Assembly: GCF_014851915.1 (NCBI RefSeq)
Contig: NZ_JACVAP010000004.1
Coordinates: forward strand, 496,001 to 560,000
Direction of reading: 5' to 3'
DNA from: Xanthomonas sp. XNM01
GTDB taxonomy: Bacteria; Pseudomonadota; Gammaproteobacteria; Xanthomonadales; Xanthomonadaceae
DNA length: 64,000 nucleotides
Of this stretch, positions 1 to 11,340 are shown in pieces (within the stretch, counting starts at the first letter, position 1; every line of letters begins with the position of its first letter). Under the pieces are notes generated by a model. That model saw only the letters and a list, made by a program, of their open reading frames with translations. It did no database searches and was not told the origin of the DNA. A program made the translations under genes and the position numbers.

Positions 1-10
1 GCGGAGGGAT

Positions 11-30
11 CGCCGGTGCTCGTACCGGCG
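11..30. other. Short inverted repeat in gene-free left edge
   Basis: A 7-bp perfect stem (CGCCGGT / ACCGGCG) with a 6-nt loop sits at the left edge. There is no T-tract. It could end a gene lying outside the window. I recognise no coding sequence between 1 and about 170. Confidence 0.25.
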
Positions 31-171
31 TCCACGCGCGGCTCCCACGCCGGGCAGGTGCAAGGGCTGCAAGGGCTGCGTCCCGTCCGGGCGATGGCCG
101 CGCTGGCGGGCGATCCTTGCGGACAGCGGCCCTCCGAGCCCCGCGCGCAGGCGACGTTGCTCCTGAAACGG

Positions 172-200
172 TTGCGCGGCCGGAAAACGGCTGCTATCAA
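172..200 (+). promoter_or_regulatory. Candidate promoter for the aroG leader
   Basis: TTGCGC at 172-177 and TATCAA at 195-200 are separated by 17 nt, as expected for sigma70 -35/-10 boxes (3/6 and 4/6 matches). The -10 box ends 7 nt before the GTG at 208, so transcription would begin at or next to the start codon of the leader peptide. No Shine-Dalgarno sequence lies at a usable distance upstream of that GTG, which fits leaderless initiation. Confidence 0.4.
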
Positions 201-207
201 TGGCGCC

Positions 208-288
208 GTGAACACGTCGCGCGCCAGCCTCTACTTTTGGTACTACTTTCCGAAGCCACAGGCGGAGGAAGGGGTACGCGCGCTCTGA
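208..288 (+). CDS. Aromatic amino acid leader peptide (attenuator peptide) of aroG
   Basis: This is a 26-residue open frame starting at GTG 208 and ending with TGA at 286-288. Codons 9-14 (232-249) read Tyr-Phe-Trp-Tyr-Tyr-Phe. That run of all three aromatic residues in a tiny frame is the hallmark of a ribosome-mediated attenuator peptide. It is followed 24 nt later by a rho-independent terminator (313-342) and then by the DAHP synthase gene at 395. The inferred mechanism is that scarcity of charged tRNA-Tyr/Phe/Trp stalls the ribosome on these codons. GGCGG at 261-265 could then pair with CCGCC at 317-321 and disrupt the terminator. The start codon is uncertain because no ribosome-binding site is visible, so leaderless initiation is possible. 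The aromatic run and the gene order are seen directly; regulation is inferred. Confidence 0.85.
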   Translation: MNTSRASLYFWYYFPKPQAEEGVRAL

Positions 289-312
289 AGTTCGAGCCAA
301 CAGACACCCCCG

Positions 313-342
313 AAAGCCGCCAGCGACCCTGGCGGCTTTTTT
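313..342 (+). terminator. Attenuator terminator in the aroG leader
   Basis: A 10-bp stem (AAAGCCGCCA / TGGCGGCTTT, 313-322 with 330-339) encloses a 7-nt loop, and a run of T residues to 342 follows. It lies between the aromatic leader peptide and the DAHP synthase gene, so it should act as the regulated terminator of an attenuator. A competing pairing of 261-265 with 317-321 offers an antiterminator. Confidence 0.88.
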
Positions 343-394
343 GTCGCCAGTCTCCGGCGGGAAGCCGAACACCCGATTCCCAGGAGCATGACCC

Positions 395-1471
<1,077 letters not shown>

Positions 1472-1661
1472 CGCGGTTGCGCCGGAGCAGCGCGGCAGCA
1501 CCCGGCATACCGCGGCTCGCGAAGCGCGTGTGATACTCGCCCGCGGTCCACGCATGGCGTGCACCGGCACGCCGCGCGGGAACGGAACGACCACGCGGCC
1601 TGGATGGCCCGGCTGCGCTCTGGCGTGCACGGGCCGCGCGTTCCGCTGCAGAGGCCGGCCG

Positions 1662-3107
1662 ATGCGTCTGATCCGCCCGATGGCGATGCTGCTTGCGTGC
1701 GCGTTCCTGCAGCCCAGCGTGGCATCCGCGGATGAGGGTCTGTCCGCGGCGCTGACCGCGCAGCTGGAGCACAACCGGGTGCGCTACGGCATCGCCGGGC
1801 AGGCCCTGCTGGTGATCGACGATGGCCGCGTCGTGTTCTGCGGCGTGGATGGGCTGGCCGACGTGGGCACCGGGACGCCGGTCGCGGCCGACCACGTCTT
1901 CGCCGGCTACTCGCTGAGCAAGCTGTTCGTCAGCGTGCTGGTGCTGCAGCTGGTCGAGCAGGGACGGGTGGACCTGGACACCGCGGTCGGTACCTACGTG
2001 CACGGGTTGCCTGCGCACTGGCGCTCGATCGCGGTCCGCGATTTCCTCGACCACACCTCCGGCGTACCGGAGTACTTCGACCCGCAGCACGACGACAACG
2101 CCGCGCTGGAGACGTCCCTCCCCGCCACGCTGGACGCGGTCTGGGCCGCCCTGGCGGACCGGCCACTGGCGTTCGCGCCCGGCACCGACATCCGCTACAC
2201 CCAGACCAACTATCTGGTGCTGAGCGCAGTGCTGGTCGCGCAGTACGGCATGCCGTATCCGCGGATCGTCGATGAGCGCCTGCTACGTCCGCTGCGGCTG
2301 CGCCACACCTGGCTCGGCCGGCCGCAGGCCCCCGTCCAGGTGGTGACCCGGTACACGGGCCGGCAGGGACGGCTGGCAGAGGCGCCGGACATCACATGGC
2401 CCGACTACGCCATGGGCCATGCCGGGCTCCACATCACGCTGGACGATCTCGGGCGGTTTCTGCAGGCGGTGAACGCGGGCGAGCTGGTCGATCGCGCGGT
2501 GCTGCGCAGGGCGTGGCAGCCACGCACATTGCCGGATGGACGCCGCGGCTGGTTCGCAGGCGGATGGGAGCAGGGCCGGAGCGGTGCGTACCGGCTGCTC
2601 GGGCACGATGGCGGCGCGCAGGTGCGCGTGCGGATCGTGTTCGACGAGGCGCAGCAGGACGGCGGCTGGATCATTGCCTACCTGACCAATGGCAGCGCGA
2701 AGAACGTGTGGTCGCGCACGCTGGTGGACGGGGTGATGGCGCGGATCGCGCCGGAGCGGTTCCCGGTGGAAGCCTTGAGCGAGTCACTGCAGGATGTCGC
2801 GCTGCGCGTTTCCGAGGACGGCGACGTGGAGGCACAGGCTGCTGCGATCCGCGCGTCGACGTCGCTGGACGACGCGGCGCTCGAGCGCGCAGTCAACAAC
2901 GCCGGCTACGGCATCCGCGAGAACTTCGGGACCGGGCCGGCCCTGCGGGTGTTCGCGCTGAACACCGTGCTGTTTCCCGCATCGGCCAACGCCTGGGACA
3001 GCCTGGCGGAAACGCATGCGCTGGCGGGCGACGCGGCACGGGCGCAGCAGCTGTACGAGCGCGCCCGCACGCTTGCATCACCTGGTGCGCCGGCGGTGCG
3101 GCAGTAG
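1662..3107 (+). CDS. Secreted serine hydrolase, beta-lactamase/class C PBP family
   Basis: This is a 481-aa protein with an N-terminal signal peptide (MRLIRPMAMLLACAFLQPSVASA). The mature domain has the serine hydrolase signatures in order: SLSK (SxxK nucleophile) in GYSLSKLF, a YTQTNYL segment at the YxN position, and HDGG near residue 338 as the third (KTG-like) motif. The C-terminal 40 residues look like one tetratricopeptide unit (NAWDSLAETHALAGDAARA). The family includes beta-lactamases, D-amino-acid peptidases and esterases, so the substrate is unknown. The start at 1662 was chosen because upstream in-frame starts give an implausible arginine- and cysteine-rich extension. It is convergent with the efflux operon on its right. 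Confidence 0.85.
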   Translation: MRLIRPMAMLLACAFLQPSVASADEGLSAALTAQLEHNRVRYGIAGQALLVIDDGRVVFCGVDGLADVGTGTPVAADHVFAGYSLSKLFVSVLVLQLVEQGRVDLDTAVGTYVHGLPAHWRSIAVRDFLDHTSGVPEYFDPQHDDNAALETSLPATLDAVWAALADRPLAFAPGTDIRYTQTNYLVLSAVLVAQYGMPYPRIVDERLLRPLRLRHTWLGRPQAPVQVVTRYTGRQGRLAEAPDITWPDYAMGHAGLHITLDDLGRFLQAVNAGELVDRAVLRRAWQPRTLPDGRRGWFAGGWEQGRSGAYRLLGHDGGAQVRVRIVFDEAQQDGGWIIAYLTNGSAKNVWSRTLVDGVMARIAPERFPVEALSESLQDVALRVSEDGDVEAQAAAIRASTSLDDAALERAVNNAGYGIRENFGTGPALRVFALNTVLFPASANAWDSLAETHALAGDAARAQQLYERARTLASPGAPAVRQ

Positions 3108-3198
3108 GCGCTGTCCGCGCTTCCGGGAAAGGACGACTGGCACGGATGAGTCCGCTTCGGGCGCTTCCTGCCGATGCGCGGCAACGTGTCATCGCCCG

Positions 3199-3231
3199 TC
3201 CGTGAGCGCGCGCTGCACATCGGCTCACGGA
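3199..3231. terminator. Inverted repeat between convergent genes
   Basis: Two 9-bp perfect arms (TCCGTGAGC / GCTCACGGA) flank a 15-nt spacer, in the 295-bp gap between the serine hydrolase and the mdtC-like gene. It may be a bidirectional terminator, but it has no clear T-tract. Nothing else is recognisable in this gap. Confidence 0.35.
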
Positions 3232-3402
3232 ACGCGGATCAGATGGAGGCGTAAGCGGATTCCAGCGCGCGCGGCCCCGGCTGCCCGTGCGTGCGGTTTC
3301 AGAAACGCACGCATCCGTCCTGCACCGCGCTCCCGCTCTCCGCCATCTGCCGTCAGGGCATGCTCGCGACGGCGCTCGAGGCGCGTCGCGGAGGAGCCGG
3401 GC

Positions 3403-6400
3403 TCAGCGCTCCTGCGGCGCCGCTTCCGGCACGGCGGCCGGGCGCGTCCAGCGCAGCCGCAGCCGCGCCAGCGCCAGGTAGATCGCCGGTGTGGTGTACA
3501 GGGTCAGCACCTGGCTGACGGCCAGGCCGCCGACGATGGCCAGGCCCAGCGGCCGGCGCATCTCCCAGCCTTCGCCGGTGGCGATCATCAGCGGCAGCGT
3601 GCCGAGCAGGGCGGCGATGCTGGTCATCAGGATCGGCCGGAAGCGCAGCCGTGCGGCCTCGTGGATGGCGGTGTGCGGGTCCTTGCCCCCGCGCTGCGCG
3701 GACAGGGCGAAGTCGACCATCAGGATGGTGTTCTTCATCACCACGCCGACCAGCAGGAACAGGCCGAGCATCGAGATCAGATTGAGTTCGCTGCCGAACC
3801 AGATCAGCGCGACCAGCGCGCCGACGCCGGCCGACGGCAGGCTCGACACGATCGCCAGCGGCAGCACGTAGCTCTCGTAGAGGATGCCGAGGACGATGTA
3901 GACCGCGACGATCGCGCCCAGGATCATCCACAGCTGGCGGTCGCGCAGCTTCTGCAGGCCGTCGGCCGCATCGCCGTGCCGGGCCTGGATCGCGACCGGC
4001 AGCATCAGCTGCGCGAGCGCGTCGTCGATGGCGACCATCGCGTCCTCCAGGCGCACGTCCGGCGCCAGCGCGAAGTCGACGCTGGTGCTGGCGAACTGCT
4101 GGCGATGCTGCACGCGGTCGTTGGCCATGCCGTAGCGGTAGCTGGCGAAGGCCGACAGCGGCACCCGGCGGCCGTCGCCGGCGATCGCGTAGACCCGGTC
4201 CAGCGTGTCCGGCGTCTGCGTGTAGCGCGGGTCCAGTTCCATCACCACGCGGTACTGGTTGAGGCTGTCGTAGCGGGTGGCGACCTGGCGCTGGCTGAAG
4301 GAGTTGTCGAGCACGTCGGCGATCGTGCGCACGTCCACGCCCAGCCGGGCCGCAGCGTCGCGGTCGATCTCCAGCACCACCTGGCGCGCGCCTTCGTCGC
4401 CGGCCGCTTCCACGTCGGTCAGCTGCGGCAGTTTCGACAACGCATCCTGGATGCGCGGCGTCCACAGCCGCAGCAGGTCGAGGTCGTCGGACAGCAGGCG
4501 TAGGTCGTACTCGCCGTTGTCGCCGCCGCCACCGCCCAGGTTGATGTCCTGGTCGACCCACAGGCCCATGCGTCCGCCCGGAATCTGCGGCATCTGCGGG
4601 CGCAGGCGGTCGATGATCTGCTGGCTGGCCACGCCGCGCTCGTGCAGCGGCTTGGCCTGGATCAGGATGAAGGCGTTGTTGACGCCGCTGCTGCCGCCGA
4701 CGAAGCCGCCGATCTCGGCGATGCCTGGATCGGACAGCAGCAGTTGCCGGTACTGCGCCAGTTTCGGCTGCATCACCTGGAACGACAATCCGTCGTCGCC
4801 ACGGGCGAAGCCGCGCAGCTGGCCAGTATCCTGGCGCGGCACCACGCCCTTGGGGACCTGGCCGAACAGCCAGATGTTCAGCCCGACCACGGTGACGAAG
4901 CCCAGCAGCATCGCCGGCAGGAAGCGCAGGGTGGCGTCCAGCGAGCCGAGGTAGCCGTCGCGGATCCGGTCGAAATGACGCGTCGCGAAGCGCGCCAGCG
5001 GATTGCGCGCGGGCGGCGCATCGTTGGCGGCGGCCGCATCGCGCCGGCGCAGCAGGCGCGCGCACAGGCTGGGCGTGAGGCTCAGCGAGACCAGCAGCGA
5101 CACGCCCATCGCCGCGACCAGGGTGATCGAGAACTCGCGGAACAGACGCTCGACGAAATCGTCCAGAAACAGGATCGAGATGAACACCACGGCCAGCGCG
5201 ATGTTCATCGACAGCAGCGTCGCGCCGACCTCGCCGGCGCCGCGCAGTGCGGCCTGCAGCGGCGGCTGGCCCTGCTCGAGATGCCGCGAGATGTTCTCCA
5301 GCACCACGATCGCATCGTCCACCACCAGCACCGTGGCCACGATCAGCGCCATCAGCGACAGCGTGTTGAGCGAGAAGCCGAGCATCCAGATGATCGCCAG
5401 CGCGCCGGCCAGCGACACGGGAATCGCGAAGGTCGGCAGCAGCGCCGCGCGCAGGTTGCCGAGGAACGCCAGCACCACCAGCACGACCAGCGCGATCGCC
5501 AGCAGCAGGGTGACCTGGGCCTCGCGCAGGGTGGCGCGGATCACCGGCGAGCGGTCGACCACCACGGTCATTTCGGCCGCAGCCGGCAGCAGCGCGCGCA
5601 GCACCGGCAGCTGCGCGTGGATCGCATCGACGGTCTCGATGATGTTGGCCTGCGGCTGGCGGTTGATCACCAGCAGGATCGCGTCGCGCTCGTTGTGGAA
5701 GCCGGCCGCGTAGCGGTCCTCGGTGCCTTCGCCGACATTGGCCACATCGCCCAGCCGCACCGGGCGGCCGTCGCGCCAGGCGATCAGCAGGTCGCGGTAG
5801 TCCTGCGCGGTGCGCAGTTGCAGGTTGGCCTCGATCTGCCAGCGGCGTTGGCCTTCCTCGACGCTGCCCAGCGGACGCAGCGCGTTGGCGTCGCGGATCG
5901 CACCGGCCACTTCGTCCAGCGCCAGGCCCTGGTGATTCAGGGCGTTCGGATCCAGCGACACACGCACCGCCGGCAGCGAGCCACCGCCGATGTTGACCTG
6001 GCCCACGCCGGGAATCTGCGCCAGCTTCTGCGCGATGATCGTGGCGGCCACGTCGTAGAGCTGGCCGCGCGACAGCGTGTCCGAGGTCAATGCCAGCGCC
6101 ATCACCGGCGCCTGCGAGGGATTGATCTTGCGGTAGGTCGGCAGGCCGGGCATGCCGCTGGGCAGCTGGCTGCGCGCGGTGTTGATCGCGGCCTGCACGT
6201 CGCGCGCGGCGTCGTCGATGTCGCGGCCCAGGTCGAAGCGCAGGTCGATCCGCGCCGAGCCCTGCGAACTGCTGGAGCGGATCTCGGTGACGCCGGGGAT
6301 CGTGCCCAGCGCGCGCTCCAGCGGCGTGGCCACGCTGGCGGCCATCGTCTCCGGGCCGGCGCCGGGCAGGCGCGCGTCGACGTTGATCGCCGGGTAGTCG

Positions 6401-6519
6401 ACCTGCGGCATCGGCGACACCGGCAGCATCGCCCAGGCCAGCGCGCCGGACAGCAGCACCGCCACCGCCAGCAGCACGGTGCCGACCGGGCGTTCGATGA
6501 ACACGCGCGACAGGTTCAT
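3403..6519 (-). CDS. mdtC: RND multidrug efflux permease, MdtC-like
   Basis: This 1038-aa inner-membrane proton/drug antiporter belongs to the HAE1/AcrB class. It begins MNLSRVFIERPVGTVLLAVA, the usual first transmembrane helix of the MdtB/MdtC branch, and has two large periplasmic loops. VDDAIVVLEN in the central membrane bundle carries the paired Asp residues needed for proton relay. It is the last gene of a three-gene operon, starting 31 nt after mdtB ends. A closely similar permease precedes it, as in E. coli MdtBC where the two form a heterotrimer. No outer-membrane factor is encoded here; the tolC at 24500-23139 is the likely partner. The symbol is by family and gene order. Confidence 0.9.
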   Translation of the reverse strand: MNLSRVFIERPVGTVLLAVAVLLSGALAWAMLPVSPMPQVDYPAINVDARLPGAGPETMAASVATPLERALGTIPGVTEIRSSSSQGSARIDLRFDLGRDIDDAARDVQAAINTARSQLPSGMPGLPTYRKINPSQAPVMALALTSDTLSRGQLYDVAATIIAQKLAQIPGVGQVNIGGGSLPAVRVSLDPNALNHQGLALDEVAGAIRDANALRPLGSVEEGQRRWQIEANLQLRTAQDYRDLLIAWRDGRPVRLGDVANVGEGTEDRYAAGFHNERDAILLVINRQPQANIIETVDAIHAQLPVLRALLPAAAEMTVVVDRSPVIRATLREAQVTLLLAIALVVLVVLAFLGNLRAALLPTFAIPVSLAGALAIIWMLGFSLNTLSLMALIVATVLVVDDAIVVLENISRHLEQGQPPLQAALRGAGEVGATLLSMNIALAVVFISILFLDDFVERLFREFSITLVAAMGVSLLVSLSLTPSLCARLLRRRDAAAANDAPPARNPLARFATRHFDRIRDGYLGSLDATLRFLPAMLLGFVTVVGLNIWLFGQVPKGVVPRQDTGQLRGFARGDDGLSFQVMQPKLAQYRQLLLSDPGIAEIGGFVGGSSGVNNAFILIQAKPLHERGVASQQIIDRLRPQMPQIPGGRMGLWVDQDINLGGGGGDNGEYDLRLLSDDLDLLRLWTPRIQDALSKLPQLTDVEAAGDEGARQVVLEIDRDAAARLGVDVRTIADVLDNSFSQRQVATRYDSLNQYRVVMELDPRYTQTPDTLDRVYAIAGDGRRVPLSAFASYRYGMANDRVQHRQQFASTSVDFALAPDVRLEDAMVAIDDALAQLMLPVAIQARHGDAADGLQKLRDRQLWMILGAIVAVYIVLGILYESYVLPLAIVSSLPSAGVGALVALIWFGSELNLISMLGLFLLVGVVMKNTILMVDFALSAQRGGKDPHTAIHEAARLRFRPILMTSIAALLGTLPLMIATGEGWEMRRPLGLAIVGGLAVSQVLTLYTTPAIYLALARLRLRWTRPAAVPEAAPQER

Positions 6520-6550
6520 GCCGCGCTCCGGCGCAGCGCGTGGGCGTGCG

Positions 6551-9500
6551 TCATGCCGGCTCCAGCCCGGCGTCGGACGTGGTGCGGCGGCGCCTGGAGA
6601 GACGATCGAAGAACAGGTAGATCACCGGCGTGGTGAACAGGGTCAGCACCTGGCTGACGATCAGGCCGCCGACCATCACCAGGCCCAGCGGCTGGCGCAG
6701 CTCGGCACCCGAACCGCTGGACAGCATCAGCGGGATCGCGCCGAACAGCGCCGCCAGCGTGGTCATCAGGATCGGCCGGAAGCGCAGCAGCGCGGCCTGG
6801 TGGATCGCCTGCTGCGGGGCCATGCCCTGTTCGCGTTCGGCCTCCAGCGCGAAGTCGATCATCATGATCGCGTTCTTCTTGACCAGGCCGATCAGCAGGA
6901 TGATGCCGATCACCGCGATCAGGTCCAGGCTGCGGCCGCTGAGCAGCAGCGCCAGCAGCGCGCCGACGGTGGCCGAGGGCAGGGTGGAGAGGATGGTGAT
7001 CGGGTGGATGTAGCTCTCGTAGAGCACGCCCAGCACGATGTACATCACCACCACCGCGGCCAGGATCAGCCACAGCGTGGACGACAGCGAGTTGCGGAAC
7101 GCGTCGGCCGCGCCCTGGAAGCGCAGCTCGATGCTGGGCGGCACGTCCATGTCGGCGCGCACGCGCTCGACCGCGGCCACCGCCTCGCCGAGCGAAGCAC
7201 CGGGCGCGAGGTTGAACGACACCGTCACCGCGGGGAACTGGCCGACATGGTTGACCAGCAGCGCGGACGACTGCTCGACCACGCGCGCAATGCCCGACAG
7301 CGGCACCTGCTGGCCGTCGGCACCCGGCACGCGGATGCGGCCGATCGCATCGGGACCGAGCTGGAAGTCCGGCCGCGCCTCCAGCACCACCCGGTACTGG
7401 TTGGACTGGGTGAAGATGGTCGAGATCTGGCGCTGGCCGAAGGCGTCGTACAGCGCATCGGCGATGGAACGCACGCTGACGCCCAGGCGCGCGGCGGCGT
7501 CGCGGTCGATCTCGATCCAGGCCTGCAGGCCCTGGTCCTGCAGATCGCTGGCGACATCGGCCAGCGGCCCGGCCTGACCCAGCTGCTCGACGATGCGCGG
7601 CGTCCACTGCGCCAGCAGCGCCGCGTCCGGCGTAGTCAGCACGAACTGGTACTGGGTGCGGCTGATCCGGTCCTCGATGCCCAGCTCCTGCACCGGCTGC
7701 AGGTACAGGGCAATGCCCGGCACCTGTGCCGCGCGCCCGCGCAGGCGTTCGATCACCTCCAGCGCACCGGCATCGCGGTCGGCGTGCGGCTTGAGTTCGA
7801 TCAGGAAGCGGCCGCTGTTGAGCGTGGCGTTGCTGCCGTCCACGCCGATGAAGGACGACACGCTGGCCACGTCCTCATCCTGCAGGATCGCATCGGCCAG
7901 CGCCTGCTGGCGCTGCGCCATCGCTCCGAAGGACACCGACTGCGGCGCCTCGCTGATGCCCTGGATCATGCCGGCGTCCTGGATCGGGAAGAAGCCCTTG
8001 GGGACAGCCAGATACAGCAGCACGGTCAGCGCCAGCGTGGCGACGGTGGCGACCAGCATCGTCGGCTGGTGGCGCAGTACCCAGACCAGGCAGCGGTCGT
8101 AGAACCCGATCACGCGGTCGAAGTAATCGCCCTGCTGGTGCGACTCTTCATGCGCTGCATGTACATCGCCGTCCTCGCCGTCGCGGCGGGTGGCGTGGCC
8201 GGCGCGCAGGAAACGCGCGCACATCATCGGGGTCAACGTCAGCGACACCACCAGCGAGATGCCGATGGCCACCGCCAGGGTGATCGCGAACTCGTGGAAC
8301 AGCCGGCCGACGACATCGGCCATGAACAGCAGCGGGATCAGCACCGCGATCAGCGACAGGGTCAGCGAGATCAGGGTGAAGCCGATCTGTTTCGCGCCTT
8401 TCAGCGCCGCGTCCATCGGCTTTTCGCCGCGCTCGATGTGGCGGGCGATGTTCTCCAGCATCACGATCGCGTCGTCGACGACGAAGCCGGTGGCGATGGT
8501 CAGCGCCATCAACGTCAGGTTGTTGAGCGAGAAGCCGGCCAGCAGCATCACCCCGAAGGTGCCGACCAGCGACAGCGGCACCGCGATGCTGGGGATGATC
8601 GTGGCCGGGATGTTGCGCAGGAACACGAAGGTGACCATCACCACCAGGCCGATCGCGATCACCAGCTCGTGCTGGACGCCGCGGATCGAGGCGCGGATCG
8701 ATTCGGTGCGGTCGCTGAGCACCTCGACGTCGACGCCGGCCGGCAGCGTCGCCGACAGCTGCGGCAGCAGCTCGCGCACGCGGTCGACCACCTCGATCAC
8801 GTTGGCGCCGGGCTGGCGCTGGATGTTCACCAGGATCGCCGGGGTGCGGCCCGACCACGCAGCCAGGTGCCGGTTTTCGGTGCCGTCGGAGATCTCGGCC
8901 ACGTCGCCCAGGCGCAGCGGCGCGCCGTCGCGCCAGGCCAGGATCAGCGCGCGGTATTCCTCGGGCGAGGCCATCTGGTCGTTGGCGTCGAGCAGGATCT
9001 GCCGCACCGGGCCGTCGAAGCTGCCCTTGGGCGCATTGACGTTGGCCGCGGTGATCGCGCTGCGGATGTCGCCCATGCCCAGGCCGTTCGAGGCCAGTGC
9101 GGTGGGATTGACCTGCACGCGGACCGCCGGCCGCTGGCCACCGGCCAGGCTGACCAGGCCGACGCCGGGCACCTGCGACAGGCGCTGGGCCATGCGCGTG
9201 TCGACCAGGTCGTAGACCGCCGGCAGCGCCATCGTCTCCGAGGTCACCGCCAGGGTCAGGATCGGGGTGTCTGCCGGATTGACCTTGCGGTACACCGGCG
9301 GCGTCGGCAGGTCGTTGGGCAGCAGGTTGCCGGCGGTGTTGATCGCCGCCTGCACCTCCTGTTCGGCCACCGCGAGCGATACGTCCAGCGAGAACTGCAG
9401 GGTGATCACCGAGGCGCCGGTCGAACTGGTCGACGACATCTGCTTCAGGCCCGGAATCTGGCCCAGCCGGCGCTCCAGCGGCGCGGTCACCGCGCTGGTG

Positions 9501-9676
9501 GTCACGCCCGGGCTGGCGCCCGGATACAGGGTCAGGATCTGGATGACCGGGTAGTCCACCTGCGGCAGCGCGGCCACCGGCAGCAGCCGGTAGGCGATGA
9601 CGCCCGACAGGGCCAGCGCGAGCATCAGCAGCGTGGTCGCCACCGGCCGCAGGATGAACGCGCGCGAGAGGTTCAT
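6551..9676 (-). CDS. mdtB: RND multidrug efflux permease, MdtB-like
   Basis: This 1041-aa RND permease is paralogous to the MdtC-like protein downstream. It starts [20 protein letters not shown] and carries [10 protein letters not shown] in the proton-relay helix. Its ATG overlaps the TGA of the adaptor gene (ATGA at 9673-9676), so translation is probably coupled. It is expected to form a mixed trimer with the MdtC-like subunit and to export drugs, detergents or bile salt-like compounds. The actual substrates cannot be inferred. Confidence 0.9.
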   Translation of the reverse strand: MNLSRAFILRPVATTLLMLALALSGVIAYRLLPVAALPQVDYPVIQILTLYPGASPGVTTSAVTAPLERRLGQIPGLKQMSSTSSTGASVITLQFSLDVSLAVAEQEVQAAINTAGNLLPNDLPTPPVYRKVNPADTPILTLAVTSETMALPAVYDLVDTRMAQRLSQVPGVGLVSLAGGQRPAVRVQVNPTALASNGLGMGDIRSAITAANVNAPKGSFDGPVRQILLDANDQMASPEEYRALILAWRDGAPLRLGDVAEISDGTENRHLAAWSGRTPAILVNIQRQPGANVIEVVDRVRELLPQLSATLPAGVDVEVLSDRTESIRASIRGVQHELVIAIGLVVMVTFVFLRNIPATIIPSIAVPLSLVGTFGVMLLAGFSLNNLTLMALTIATGFVVDDAIVMLENIARHIERGEKPMDAALKGAKQIGFTLISLTLSLIAVLIPLLFMADVVGRLFHEFAITLAVAIGISLVVSLTLTPMMCARFLRAGHATRRDGEDGDVHAAHEESHQQGDYFDRVIGFYDRCLVWVLRHQPTMLVATVATLALTVLLYLAVPKGFFPIQDAGMIQGISEAPQSVSFGAMAQRQQALADAILQDEDVASVSSFIGVDGSNATLNSGRFLIELKPHADRDAGALEVIERLRGRAAQVPGIALYLQPVQELGIEDRISRTQYQFVLTTPDAALLAQWTPRIVEQLGQAGPLADVASDLQDQGLQAWIEIDRDAAARLGVSVRSIADALYDAFGQRQISTIFTQSNQYRVVLEARPDFQLGPDAIGRIRVPGADGQQVPLSGIARVVEQSSALLVNHVGQFPAVTVSFNLAPGASLGEAVAAVERVRADMDVPPSIELRFQGAADAFRNSLSSTLWLILAAVVVMYIVLGVLYESYIHPITILSTLPSATVGALLALLLSGRSLDLIAVIGIILLIGLVKKNAIMMIDFALEAEREQGMAPQQAIHQAALLRFRPILMTTLAALFGAIPLMLSSGSGAELRQPLGLVMVGGLIVSQVLTLFTTPVIYLFFDRLSRRRRTTSDAGLEPA

Positions 9677-10857
9677 GCGTCGCCCGCGTCGGCCGGCGCG
9701 GCGCTGTCGGCCGGGTCCTCGACGATCTGCACGTCGGTGCCGTCACGCAGGTTGTCCAGGCCTTCCAGCACCACGCGCTCGCCTGCCTCCAGGCCTTCCA
9801 GCACCGAGATCTTTCCGCTTTCCGACGCGCCCAGGCGCACCGTACGCATGGTCGACTTGCTGTCCTCGCCGATCACGTAGACGAAGGTGCCCCTGGCGCC
9901 GAACTGCACGGCCGCATCGGGAATCACCAGCGCCTGGCGGTCGCTGACCTGCAGCCGGATGTTGACGAACTGGTTCGGGAACAGGCGCTCGTCGGCGTTG
10001 TCGAAGCGCGCGCGCAGGCGCAGCGTGCCGGTGGCGGTGTCGATCCGGTTGTCGAGGCTGGCGAGGGTGCCGCTGGCCAGCAGCTGGCGCTCTTCGCGGT
10101 CCCAGGCTTCGACCGGCAGGGCGGCATCGGCCTGCACCGCATCCAGCACCGCCGGCAGCTCGGCCTCGGGAATGGTGAACAGCACGCTGATCGGCGTGGT
10201 CTGGGCGATGGTGGCGATGCCGGCTTCGTCGCTGCTGCGGACCAGGTTGCCGACGTCGACCGCACGCAGGCCGACACGGCCGGAGACCGGCGCGGTGATG
10301 CGGGTGTACTGCAGCTGCAGGCGGGCTTCGTCGACGGCGGCCTGGTCGCTCGCCTGGCGGCCCTCGAACTGGCGCACGCGCGCCTCCTGGTTGGCCAGTT
10401 CCTGCGCGGACACGTAGTTGCCCTGTTGCAGGTCGCGGTAGCGCTTGAGCTCGCCGCGCGCGTTCTGCAGCTCGGCCAGGTTCTGCTGCTGGGTGCCCTC
10501 GGCCTGGGCCAGCTGGATCCGGAACGTGCGCGGGTCGATCTCGGCCAGCAGGTCGCCGGCGTCGACCCGTTGGCCTTCCTCGAAGCGCAGCGCGACCAGC
10601 TCGCCGTCCACCCGGCTGCGGACCGTCACCGTGTTCATCGGGGTCACCGTGCCCAGCGCCTTCAGGCGGACCAGCAGCGGCTCCTGCGACACCTCCGCGA
10701 CCCGGACCGGGATCGCGCTCCGGCGCCAGTCCGGGCGTTCCGGGGTCTGCGTCCGGGTCTTCTGCCAGCCCCAGGCCACCAGTGCGATCAGGACGATGGC
10801 GATGACGGGCTTGAGCCAGCGGCGGGAGCGGGTGGTCGGCGGTACTGCAGGCGTCAT
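9673..10857 (-). CDS. mdtA: Periplasmic membrane fusion (adaptor) protein, MdtA-like
   Basis: This 394-aa adaptor links the RND permeases to an outer-membrane channel. An N-terminal anchor helix ([19 protein letters not shown]) is followed by a lipoyl-type half ([18 protein letters not shown]), a helical hairpin rich in Gln, Ala and Glu, and beta-barrel domains. The start at 10857 follows an AGGAA ribosome-binding site about 6 nt upstream; longer in-frame extensions upstream look non-coding. It is the first gene of the leftward mdtABC-like operon and overlaps the next gene by 4 nt. Confidence 0.9.
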   Translation of the reverse strand: MTPAVPPTTRSRRWLKPVIAIVLIALVAWGWQKTRTQTPERPDWRRSAIPVRVAEVSQEPLLVRLKALGTVTPMNTVTVRSRVDGELVALRFEEGQRVDAGDLLAEIDPRTFRIQLAQAEGTQQQNLAELQNARGELKRYRDLQQGNYVSAQELANQEARVRQFEGRQASDQAAVDEARLQLQYTRITAPVSGRVGLRAVDVGNLVRSSDEAGIATIAQTTPISVLFTIPEAELPAVLDAVQADAALPVEAWDREERQLLASGTLASLDNRIDTATGTLRLRARFDNADERLFPNQFVNIRLQVSDRQALVIPDAAVQFGARGTFVYVIGEDSKSTMRTVRLGASESGKISVLEGLEAGERVVLEGLDNLRDGTDVQIVEDPADSAAPADAGDA

Positions 10858-11255
10858 GAAGGTTCCTGTCCGCCGCGAAGGCGGGCATCTGGGCCGGAAG
10901 GTGGGCGCCGCGCATGCGCAGGACGGTGTCGGACCGGGGGCACGACGGTGCTGCGGCTGGAAACGTGGCAACCGGCGATGATACAGCGGGGTCATGACAC
11001 CGCTGGCCTGCCATTGGTACTGGTCAACCGCGGCGCGCATCACGCGTTGGGGCGAGGCGGCACGCCCCCGGATGCAGTGCTTCGATCACGTCGATCGTGG
11101 TGATACCGGTGTCAGTCTTGGATCAATGCCGTATTCATTTTCAGCCGTGAAAACAGCCCAAATTGAACCGCCGGGTGTTGTTTTGCACTGCAGCGTGCAA
11201 GGCTTCGGAGCGTGGGTCACGATGGCCCCGCATCCCGACGTGGGGGAGGGAGCAG
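10858..11255. other. Divergent intergenic region between mdtA and glnE
   Basis: No gene is recognisable in these roughly 400 bp. The stretch 11105-11200 is noticeably less GC-rich than its surroundings, as expected for promoters, and precedes the terminator at 11256-11289. It may encode a short untranslated RNA read rightward and ended by that terminator. I could not define a convincing promoter pair. Confidence 0.4.
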
Positions 11256-11289
11256 GCCCGCTGGCAGTTCGCTGCAAGCGGGCTTTTTT
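11256..11289 (+). terminator. Strong rho-independent terminator upstream of glnE
   Basis: A 7-bp stem GCCCGCT/AGCGGGC (256-262 with 277-283), then a mismatch and a 4-bp GCAG/CTGC stem closed by a UUCG-type tetraloop, is followed by six T residues. It ends 51 nt before the glnE ATG. It has no gene in front of it on the plus strand, so it probably ends a short RNA or leader transcript. Confidence 0.85.
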
Positions 11290-11306
11290 ATGCCCGGCAT
11301 CCAGCG

Positions 11307-11334
11307 ATGCCGGCTGCAGCCGGCATGCCACAAT
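11307..11334 (+). promoter_or_regulatory. 20-bp perfect palindrome and -10-like box before glnE
   Basis: ATGCCGGCTG/CAGCCGGCAT (11307-11326) is a perfect palindrome. It is followed by CACAAT at 11329-11334, which ends 6 nt before the glnE ATG. The palindrome overlies where a -35 box would sit, so it could be an operator or replace the -35 element. There is no Shine-Dalgarno before the ATG, which fits a leaderless start. The palindrome is seen directly; its function is inferred. Confidence 0.35.
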
Positions 11335-11340
11335 CGGCCG

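Noticed and set aside
1..171. An N- or C-terminal fragment of an upstream gene at the left edge
   Set aside because: All frames give low-complexity Arg/Ala/Gly-rich peptides with no recognisable domain.
6479..9880. Very long open frame antisense to the RND permease genes, and similar long antisense frames over glnE, leuA, ilvD, waaA and the pilus genes
   Set aside because: These are GC-rich mirror frames of well-identified genes. They are Arg/Ala/Gln/His-rich, low in complexity and match no family.
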